From: Symbiodinium natans
Lineage: Eukaryota; Sar; Dinophyceae; Suessiales; Symbiodiniaceae
Length of the DNA: 64,000 nt
Direction of reading: 5' to 3'
Assembly: GCA_905221605.1 (NCBI GenBank)
Contig: CAJNDS010002128.1
Span: forward strand, 1 to 64,000
Shown: one piece after another, positions 56,418-64,000 of the stretch
Numbering within the stretch: position 1 is the first letter of the stretch
Layout of the letters: each line of letters begins with the position of its first letter
Translations under genes and position numbers: made by a program
Notes under the pieces: model-generated
Database searches by the model: none
Told to the model about the DNA's origin: nothing
Seen by the model: only the letters and a program-made list of their open reading frames with translations

Positions 56418-57004
56418 AAGCGCAGCACTTGCGGCCGAGGAATGCCATCCTCATCAAAGTCGCCACTTGAAAGTCGCCTTGAAAGTTTGCGCAGCGCAGG
56501 CTCCAAGAGCTTGCACGGTCCGCACCTGCAGTGACAGTCTCTTCGGTGGCCCAGCCCCATTTAGCCCCGACGCCTCAGAAACAAAACCCCAAAGCACAAA
56601 AACGAATCATGATGAAACTATAAACGAATGCTGGGGCACCATACGGCATAGACATCTAGTACCACCGCACCTCCGCTACGAACCGCCGCATCAAGCTCCA
56701 CGGGATCAGTTTCAATGATGCAACGACACTGCGTGCGGCAGCTGCGTAGACTTCTGCAGTTTCTGCGTAAATCCCCGCGGGAAAATGATGGCAGACCAAA
56801 TGGTGCCGGCGTGAAGCCAGGTGCCTGGCCTACAGCCTGACGGCTGCGTGTTGATGGCCGGTCAGCAAGCGGCGAAACTAGTAAAACCAGGGCGAAAAAC
56901 ACCACTAGCACCACTGCTGCACGGGGGTATCCTGCAACTTGTCCGTGGTCCGAATATCCTGGGCTGGCATAAGCATCTCGCCCACGGGGAGGCAAGCGTT
57001 GCAT
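56418..57004 (-). CDS. Thioredoxin-like protein with N-terminal membrane segment (two exons seen, 3' end missing)
   Basis: Thioredoxins reduce protein disulfides through a WCGPC active site. Exon 57004-56640 starts with an ATG. Near residue 28 it encodes a hydrophobic segment (AAVVLVVFFALVLLVSPLA) and ends with AVVLDVYAVW. A 114-nt GT-AG intron (56526-56639) follows. Exon 2 begins at 56525 and completes the active site as WCGPC, then LLEPALRKLSRRL and VLRLDSDRHTT. The Trp codon is split by the intron (TG/G). The membrane segment could be an anchor or part of a bipartite plastid-targeting leader; the region between it and the domain (SFSRGDLRRNCRSLR) may include unspliced sequence. The expected cis-Pro strand of the fold is not found, so at least one more exon lies downstream, possibly after a GC donor near 56418. 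Confidence 0.72.
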
Positions 57005-57130
57005 GGCATCAGGTTACGCTGATGGAACTTTCAGGGCACCTAGGACCTAGGGGTGGAAGGACATGCTGACTTGCCATGTCATATGTGTACTGAGTACACT
57101 CGAAGTGTTGCAACCACTATGTCAGACTAC

Positions 57131-57179
57131 GTTGTGACACGTTGTGACACGTTGCGAGACGTTGTGACATGTTGTGACT
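57131..57179 (+). repeat. 10-bp tandem repeat, GTTGTGACAC type
   Basis: Five near-identical decamers in a row. Confidence 0.92.
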
Positions 57180-57550
57180 GTGTCAAGAGCCAAACGAGCC
57201 TTGGAACCTTTGAACTTGTCCGTTCGCCAGTCTGCTGCTCTCCGCATGCTAAAGGCTGCCAGAGCATTGTTTTACAGCTCCGTCTTTGTGCAACTCGGAT
57301 GGGCTCCATCCCACTCGACTGAGGAGACCTGGCCCAAACAATCACTACTGCAGGGAAGTGCAGAAAAACATGCATCAACAGCTCACAAACTGCCTGGTCA
57401 TTTTCTGAAAGCAGACGAAAAGCCTGCCAGTCAGCATCCAGCAAATCCCACTCAGGCAATTACTACGCGGCACACATGGCCTGACATGCATCACGGCCAC
57501 CATCATCAGCATATCTCACTGTCAACATATGCCTAAGAGGCGCACGCAGA

Positions 57551-57612
57551 CACATGCAGGCACATGCAGGCACATGCAGGCACATGCAGGCACATGCAGG
57601 CACATGCAGGCA
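57551..57612 (+). repeat. 10-bp tandem repeat CACATGCAGG
   Basis: Six perfect consecutive copies followed by one with a substitution. The unit contains the partly palindromic CATG and TGCA. Confidence 0.95.
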
Positions 57613-57658
57613 CGTGCTTCCATGGCTCGAAGAACGGAAAGAACAGTAAGAACGGAAT

Positions 57659-57810
57659 TCACATGCAGATGATGCTGCTCTGCGAGTCGTGGTAAATGCA
57701 ATCTGGAAGCAACGAGCGCAGCTCGGACTTCGAACTAGGCATGGGCAGCATCTTCACAATATCTGCAAAGGCTGCGCCCTGGTCAAATGCTGCATCAAGT
57801 GTCTGCTGGC
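57659..57810 (-). CDS. Candidate exon, unknown protein
   Basis: The minus strand encodes a coherent stretch with TLDAAFDQGAAFADIVKMLP, then MPSSKSELRSLLPDCIYHDS, ending in a stop at the left end. It has a helix-like pattern and no simple-sequence bias. It might be the last exon of a gene whose other exons lie between 58.9 and 59.5 kb. No family was recognised. Confidence 0.33.
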
Positions 57811-58914
57811 TGTGCGATCTGTGCGTACCAAGATTACCACAAGCTTTGACAACTCTGCAGCTGACATCGCCTTCCGAAGAACCGCTATAATGACGAAAGT
57901 TGTTGGGGCTGCGTGCTCCGCCCTGTGGCAGGGACATGCTCAAGCACTGTTTGCACCAGGTCGGCTACGCCACCCTTTCAAGAGGAGCCTCACCGGCATC
58001 ATGCAAACATGACCGCACCCGTTGGGACCTGCAACAAGAAGCCTAGCCTACTCGGATTCCAATCTTTCGAACTAGCCTATGCAGGCAAGCAGCAGCACCA
58101 CTGCTTGACCTTGCCCTTCAAGTCACCTGTGCTGGCGTATAGGATGTCCGAGCAGTCCCGAATCTCAACAAGAGCAAAGCTTGCTTGGCAGTGGGCAATC
58201 ATTGTTTGACTCGCACTCTTCCACACACATGCCCAATGCGCCCTGCGGCAATGTTGGGCACGCAAGGTCCTGCACGCCAGGAGCAGCTATGCGCAGACAA
58301 TGCGCTCTCAAATGCCATGCTCACTGCTTCACGACGATTCGACATCCATGCCTTCGATGCGCTACCGCCCAGGCCCCAACTCGCCAAACTCGACAACGCC
58401 ATTGCCCAGCACATTGACCATGGCGTCATGTTCCGCTGCAGAAAACACCACGTAGTGCGGTTGCGGTTGTTTCTGCCATGCTGTCTGGCAAACCTTCTTG
58501 TCACAACTGCATGCATCGCACAACGTGTTTTATCTGACAAGATTGCCTACACAATGAGGCCTATGCGCTCGAAAACGCTCATGTAATGTTCGAAGTGATT
58601 CAGAAAGCGATGCGGCACGAATTCGCCGCTCTGCTTGGAAACATGCTGTCCTCCATGCTGCTGGACACATTTTGCGCACAACTGGCCATGCTCAAGGCGA
58701 GGGTCAATGTAGGACCGGTCAATGTGGGACCCCCTTTTTCACGGCGCGGCTATCACCAACCGTTGGTTGGCGAAGCTTGTGTGGATTCACACATTCAATT
58801 TGAAGATTCCTGGTTAGTAGCCTTTTGATCTGTTGATGTCCTTGGCTACGACCCTTGGAGTTCACAGAGTGGCACTGGCAATCACACTTGCACAAAAGCA
58901 TCCCATTAATCAAG

Positions 58915-59451
58915 TTATGCTTCTGGGTGCGGATCTCTTCAGCGAGCTTTTGTGTCGCATCTGCATCACCTCTGCCGAAACTGACGTCGCAGTATCAATG
59001 GGACAGCAATGGACAGCCAGCTGCACAACGACGTTTTCCAACCACTTCCAGCCCAAACCAATAGAATCGAGTTGCCCAACAACGCTTGCAGCGATTTGTT
59101 GGTGTCCGTCCTTTGCGTCGTAATTACCGAAATTACATGCCACATTGCGCGTTGGAGTACTACCGAGCTGCTGAACGCTTTGCCACATGTTGTCCTGAGC
59201 TTGTCATGGAGTCTCTGCACACAGTTTACATCTTGCACGTCCAACCACAAACGCGATCAAAGCTCGACGTCGCCTAACTTGGCAATCTGTTGTGCAGCCT
59301 TGGAGTATTGCTCCACAAATTCCTCGTCAATGGCTTTTTCAAACACACTAGATGGCCAAAAAGTTATCAGACCCCTGAAAAAGATCATCATGATTCCTGG
59401 CATGGAACTGCCCCAAACTCACGCGCCTTCTCTGCCTCTATGGAGTCCACC
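58915..59451 (-). CDS. Candidate exons of an unknown gene
   Basis: Three coding-like minus-strand segments: VDSIEAEKAREFGAVPCQ (59451-59397, after AG/G), FEKAIDEEFVEQYSKAAQQI with AKLGDVEL (about 59344-59263), and GDADATQKLAEEIRTQKHN (about 58975-58915). All are charged and helix-like. I tried to join the first two through AG/G at 59374, but the phase did not fit, so the gene model is open. No family was recognised. Confidence 0.3.
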
Positions 59452-59799
59452 CTTGGCTCCAAAAAACAAGATTTGCCGCATGTAAGCCTTTTGGCGCAAG
59501 CGAAAATGTTCGTGCAAGTGACAAGCCGGCCCGTGTGGCATGCGCGTAATCTTGCAATTCTTCTGCGCAGTGGCCTTGGTGTGTTGGCCCGTGCACAAAA
59601 TATGAAACTACTGACAAAAGAACCAAAAAGCAAAGGGTTGACGCCGCCAAGATGCGGAGCGTTGCAACAGTCACCTTGCATGCCACAAGCAGCACACCGA
59701 GCATGTGACGTCCAAACCTGGAGTCTGACTTGCGCCCAGGACAAGCAATAAAGACAGGTGGTCAGGCTCCGAGCGAAGCCGTCGAAAAGATCCTTCACC

Positions 59800-61200
59800 T
59801 TAACCCCGCAACCTTAGAACCCCTTTTGCAGCGAGCCTGGTATGCCAGAAGCTCGGTCACAGCCAACTCTAAACGATACAGTGAGGTGGTCAGGCCCGAA
59901 TGTAAAAATCGAAGAGGTTACTAAACCCGCGAGGTCGACAGGGTCCCAAAAGCCTGAACCCCAAACCTTGCGAAGTCCGTCGTGGCCATCCTGTCCGGGC
60001 TCGCCTTCGCCACCCGGACAGCTCCGCAACTTTTGTGCGAGGAGGCATGGGGGCTGTCATGTGGGGCCCCTCTACTGCTCGGGGTAAAAAAAGTGAAAAG
60101 ACTGAGACGAGAAGCTTCCATAATTTAACTTTAGCAAAACGCCTTATATATTGAAAATGATGTCTGCGATTAAGAAATTGAAGGCCAAAAGCACAAAGAT
60201 TACGATTGAGGCTTTATCCTGTATTATTATTTCGAGGCCTGAGATGATAGACACAAGGTCTGCCCCCCACTTATGAATTAAAGAGAGTGAATGCAATCAG
60301 CGACAGAAAGCCAATAAATAAACCGGAAAAGCCCACATTGCGCCTAGACTTTGAAGGGCAAGGCGGACAGAGGCGCGGTGGGTACGGATCGTGGAGGGCG
60401 AGGAGGGAAACCCGAAAATGGCTGGGGCCATAGAATCCAAATCACCTATGACGGAAAGCCTGGGGTCAGAAGCGACGGCACAACCCACCGCGAAGCCTGC
60501 ATTCCCGTTCCTTCGATATCGAAAGCCCGTGTAGCCGAGAGCTTTTGCTTTGAATGCTGCATTTGCACAATTCAACCCATAAATGCATCACAACATTCAC
60601 AAATTTTGAACGCACATCCTGGAAGAGACAGCTAACGTAGCGGATTGTGGCCTATACCCTGATGTCCATTGCTGTGCCTGGCAATACTTGCTGATGACAG
60701 CCGCATGGCGCCGCCATATTTCATGCAATATGTCAAGTCGCGTTTTCACCGTGATCCAACGCATCTTCCTGCGCGGGCAGAACAGCATCTGCGTCCCCTT
60801 TGAGTTTCCCCCATTTGGTGGAACAATATCTCCTGGCAAGCTAATTTCATCTTGTTCGCTGCAATGCGTGGGTCTGTTGGTGTCCTTCACGAGGCAAAGA
60901 ATCACCGGCTAGCTGTGCAGCAACATGCACGGTTAGTTCAGCACGTCTAAGCCAAAACAACATCTGGAGCCTGATCTCGGTACAGCATTGGGACGGTCGC
61001 ACACACCTTTGATTCATGGCCAGACATCGAGAACTTAAACACAAAACTCCGCCATGTTAAAAATCTTTTAACATGGATCAATCAAGCCGAGGCTCGACGC
61101 GTTCTGCTTGGAAATCAAGAGCACCAATACGCATATGAAACGCATGTGCTGTGCGGTCCTGAAACTAGCACAAAACGCCAATGCATACCTCCGCGAAAAT
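59800..61200. other. No supported gene
   Basis: Ordinary sequence. AAAAATCTTTTAACATGG near 61058-61075 and neighbouring bases form a small palindrome. Nothing coding was recognised. Confidence 0.45.
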
Positions 61201-61203
61201 TTC

Positions 61204-61277
61204 TAAGTAAGTAAGTAAATAAGTAAGTAAATGAGTAAGTAAGTAAGTAAGTAAGTAAGTGAGTGAGTAAGTAAGTA
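61204..61277 (+). repeat. (TAAG)n microsatellite
   Basis: About 18 TAAG units with a few TAAA or TGAG variants. Confidence 0.95.
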
Positions 61278-61561
61278 GGAAGTCCTGCATGCCCGTAAGC
61301 GAAAATTTCTATACGGCACTATTGAGCAATGATAACCATCTTAGCACATTGCGTGTTGACCTACCAGGCAAACAGCTGCGGTGATCTCAGCTGATGCAGA
61401 ATCAAGCATCCAAACACAATGAGTGTGACAAACGACGAAATGTTTTGTTTCTTTTGTTTGTCTGCGCAGTTGTTTGCTCACCGTTCATCGCGGTCCCAGT
61501 GCAACTGGCATCGCAGATGCCTACATGATCGGGAGGCGAGTGTGGGGAGCGGGCAGACGAC

Positions 61562-62040
61562 TCACGCCAAGCAGCTGGCAAGGGCAGGACCTTCGGAAGA
61601 GTTTGCAAGGACGTCACTGAGGAGCGGCGTTTCCGCATCAAGATTTGCGGTCCCGACCAGGGGGAAGGAAAGTAGTCTGGCTGCGATAGACCTGGCAGTT
61701 GCAAAGGTGAGGAGTGCTGACCATCGGAGTGCGAAGGCGGACATGCTGGCAGCTCGGGATGGTGGGGGTGCAGCCCGGCAGCGGGCGAGCAAGCGGATGA
61801 AAGATGCTGCCTCGGCATACCACCGGCCGCCGATATCAATGCCGAGAACAACAAGGTGGCAACGCCGCGAGCCGACGGGCAGCACGCAACGCAGCTGGTG
61901 CCCCTCAGGCGCGGTGGCTCAGCTGAGGATGCGGGGCGAAACGAGCGTGCTATCAACAGCGACTTGGGCCCCAGCCCAAAGTGGGAGGCCATTGGCGATG
62001 ACTTCGATACGATGCTCGTCACGCCGAGCAGGCACAACGC
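61562..62040 (-). pseudogene. LINE (non-LTR retrotransposon) 3' end, copy B, broken
   Basis: Reading on the minus strand, DEHRIEVIANGLPLWAGAQV with AVDSTLVSP (about 62020-61925) is followed, in another frame, by SRRCHLVVLGIDIGGRW and a helical tail ending near 61562. From memory, these phrases resemble the C-terminal part of reverse transcriptase proteins of LINEs in dinoflagellates. The spacing between the two phrases is much shorter than I would expect, and the frame changes, so there is probably an internal deletion. Copy A on the right has the same two phrases. It cannot encode a working enzyme. Confidence 0.7.
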
Positions 62041-62132
62041 GCTGCCACTCTGTTCTTTTTTTGTTTCCACACTTTTGTTTTGCGCCGATCCATACAATGG
62101 CGGTATATGGCGGTCCTAGTGCAGATGCCGCA

Positions 62133-62850
62133 TCACGGCATGCGGGTAGCAAGGGACGGTGACTCGGACGAGTCGGCAAGAAGGTCGCTGGCGAGGAGCA
62201 GCTCGCCGTCGAGATTGGAGGCGCCAGCCAGGGGCATGGCGAGGATGCTGGCGGCGAAGGCCCGGGCGACCGCGAATGACAGCAGGGCGGACCACTGCAG
62301 CGCAAGGGCAGACGTGTAGGCCGCACGGCTTGGCAATGGCATCGTTCGGGCCCTGCTGCGTGCGAGCTGTCTAACAACGGTGGCCGCCTCTTGGCTCCAG
62401 CGGCCACCGACTTCAATGCCGAGGACTGTGAGGTGGCAACGGCGCGATCGCACCAGTTCAGGGTAGGTGCGCTCTTTGGCCCTGCTTGCCTCGGTCAGTG
62501 CTGCCTCAGTAGTGCTGCCACTTACAGCCCTAGACCCCTAAGCCCTAAACCCTAAACCCTAGCGTGCCCCCAGGAACCCTTCATGTAGTAGGCCTTTTTT
62601 TGGGGTGTTTGGGTGGGGGGTGCGGGGGAGGTGGGGCATCTCGCCGGGGAATTGACTGGGATGTCAGCGCAGAAACCAACGTCGTCCCATCTGCAACATG
62701 AGCTCCGTTCCCGAGGGAAGCAGCCCGTTGGCTATGACCTCAACGCGTTGCTCATCGCAGCGGTGGGGCTCGACATTCAAATCCCGCAGGAGGACATGCT
62801 GCATGACTGTGGAGCCTGATGGCAGACCCACCACGGGCACGCAGGACACC
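62133..62850 (-). pseudogene. LINE 3' end, copy A, interrupted by telomere-like sequence
   Basis: On the minus strand LLRDLNVEPHRCDEQRVEVI with ANGL (about 62795-62720) corresponds to the first phrase of copy B. After about 200 bp of non-coding G-rich and CCCTAAA sequence comes AKERTYPELVRSRRCHLTVL with GIEVGGRWSQEAATVVRQLA, then a tail ending LADSSESPSL, with an open frame from about 62520 to 62133. The two tails of copies A and B align over about 100 residues (for example FALRWSALLTFATARSIAA against LALQWSALLSFAVARAFAA). The catalytic RT core is not in the window. Confidence 0.72.
62527..62561 (+). repeat. Short interstitial CCCTAAA (telomere-type) array
   Basis: CCCTAGACCCCTAAGCCCTAAACCCTAAACCCTAG, split here as CCCTAGACCCCTAAG, CCCTAAA twice and CCCTAG. 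It includes two perfect CCCTAAA units next to each other, the complement of TTTAGGG. It sits inside the broken LINE copy A, followed by poly-T and G-rich sequence (62595-62640). Confidence 0.88.
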
Positions 62851-62885
62851 GGACCGAGGGCACGCAGCGAGGGTCTCCAAGGGCG

Positions 62886-63278
62886 TCATGGGCACGGCGG
62901 CAGCGGCATGTCTCGGCTGTGAGCGGCAGACCCGAAAGACCGACGAGTCCAGGGAACTCTGGTGTGCTGGCTTGCCCCCGATTTGTGGCACCTGGTTGAT
63001 GATTTCATGCCAGGTCGCACCGCATTTGGGCGTGCTGCATCTGCCCCGAGAGCCGTCGCATCGAGGTGGCTCACGGCCTGCCGTTGTGGCACAGGCGCGC
63101 AAACACCGCGTGTACCCTGAGCTGCGGGCGGGGGGGCAACAGCAATGTCGGCCAGTCGTCTCCAGATGGAGGCCGGCAGGCGTTTCAGCCCCAGCGCCCT
63201 CGCCTTCATTTGGCCCGGGCACGGGGGCGGGCACGGGCGCCTGCGCGCGCAGCGCGGGCACTCACCCGGCAGTGGCAT
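62886..63278 (-). pseudogene. Further upstream LINE remnant
   Basis: Minus-strand translations (ECPRCARRRPCP, then RLPASIWRRLADIAVAPPPA and AVSHLDATALGADAARPN) recall the stretch that precedes the DEHRIEVIANGL phrase in related elements, where a CG-rich zinc-knuckle-like segment ends the RT. Frames change several times. The assignment is weaker than for copies A and B. Confidence 0.45.
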
Positions 63279-63289
63279 TGCGTCGCTGG

Positions 63290-64000
63290 CGGCCGTGCGT
63301 ACTCATGCACAAACGTTGCTTGAGCTGCCGCTGCAGCCGCGTGACGCGGGGGATGAGCAGGAGCCTCCGTTGGGACCAGCTCGCCGAGCGCCCAGCTCGA
63401 CATGCTCGACTGATGGGGTGCAACCCTTGGATCATTTTCTGCGGATGCAAAAAGGCGCGGGAAAAACAGTGACGCCAAGCGCCATCGCATGTCTCTTGTC
63501 TTCGCCTATCGCCGTTTCGTTCTGCTTCGTGTTTTCCCTCGTCTCGTTTTGGTGTGTTTCTTTGCGTGTCTTCGCTTCGTCCGTCTTCGCCTCTCTTCTC
63601 TTGTCTCCCTGTGTCTTTGCTTAATTTCATGTCGCTCGCTTTTGCGATTTTTGCGAGTTTTTTGTGTTTCGCTCGGCTTGCAAATTGTCGGATCGCGCCT
63701 GAAAAACCAACACCGCCAGACGTGAGTGCCAGGCACTTGAAGTAGAGGAAAAATGGGGAAAGGTACGGAGACAATTGGAAACCTGGGGAAACTCTCGCAA
63801 CAGTCGGCTGGGCGGCGGGCATCACCGTGGTGCCCTATTATGGGGTCTAAGGTCAATGCGTTAGGAAACCTTTGACACGCACGTTAATGCATGTGACAAG
63901 GGAAACCGTTATGACACTAGCATTTGGCCATGCGTGTCAGTTTCCAGTTTGCGTGCCCCCATGTTGGAAGCACGGTGTATTTGTTCCCATTCCCAGAAGA
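63290..64000. other. No supported gene; CTTCG-rich stretch
   Basis: 63480-63625 is rich in TCTTCG and CGTTT on the plus strand, like the stretch at 51.65-51.79 kb. Nothing coding was recognised to the window end. Confidence 0.5.

Noticed and set aside
61419..62162. 247-codon plus-strand ORF
   Set aside because: It is antisense to the LINE remnant, whose minus-strand phrases recur in a second copy and so are the real coding sense.
1..64000. tRNA, rRNA or other structural RNA genes
   Set aside because: I looked for the conserved tRNA B-box-like GGTTCGAATCC pattern and for rRNA-like sequence and saw none. A covariance-model scan would be needed to exclude small RNAs.

Overview
The window looks like nuclear DNA of a dinoflagellate, most like a Symbiodiniaceae genome. 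This is inferred from four things. Real coding sequence comes as short, scattered exons in long non-coding DNA. Introns that can be resolved from protein homology are tiny (41-114 nt), their acceptors are mostly AG followed by G, and some donors are GC instead of GT. The mobile elements are a long Ty1/copia type with a bulky fused Gag-Pol and a LINE tail of a type I associate with this group. TTTAGGG-like (CCCTAAA) repeats also occur inside the window. No operon, bacterial promoter, rRNA or tRNA was found.

Layout. (1) 1-575, minus strand: the end of a coiled-coil/IQ-motif gene that runs off the window. (2) 833-9473: a nearly complete Ty1/copia retrotransposon on the minus strand, with two identical 182-bp LTRs, a candidate 5-bp target duplication (GTATG), a PBS, a Gag ORF (379 aa) and a 2401-codon Gag-Pol ORF holding zinc knuckle, protease, a methyltransferase-like insert, integrase, reverse transcriptase and RNase H. 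Gag and Gag-Pol are separated by a single +1 shift inside the capsid region. (3) 9.5-17.8 kb: mostly non-coding, with a few exon-like islands on the minus strand. (4) 17.85-20.9 kb: an AT-rich repeat field of degenerate telomere-like CCCTAAA sequence, ending in a 123-bp tandem array whose every unit is two nested hairpins. (5) 21-31.7 kb: mostly non-coding, with a cluster of short threonine-rich exons at 26.8-28.5 kb. (6) 31.75-35.8 kb: a G-rich tract, poly-C tracts and a GGTGGGTAAT-type minisatellite of about 0.9 kb. (7) 38.7-39.8 kb: a well-resolved five-exon GH16 glycoside hydrolase gene. (8) 44.7-45.4 kb: a WD40-like exon. (9) 50.4-51.2 kb: a JmjC-type dioxygenase exon. (10) 56.4-57.0 kb: a membrane-anchored thioredoxin-like gene. 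(11) 61.5-63.3 kb: two partial copies of the 3' end of a LINE, with telomere-like sequence between them.

The host genes show no obvious shared pathway. All confidently placed coding sequence lies on the minus strand, which agrees with the known tendency of dinoflagellate genes to lie in unidirectional blocks. The most unusual items are the palindromic 123-bp array, the methyltransferase-like domain inside the copia polyprotein, and the threonine-rich exon cluster.
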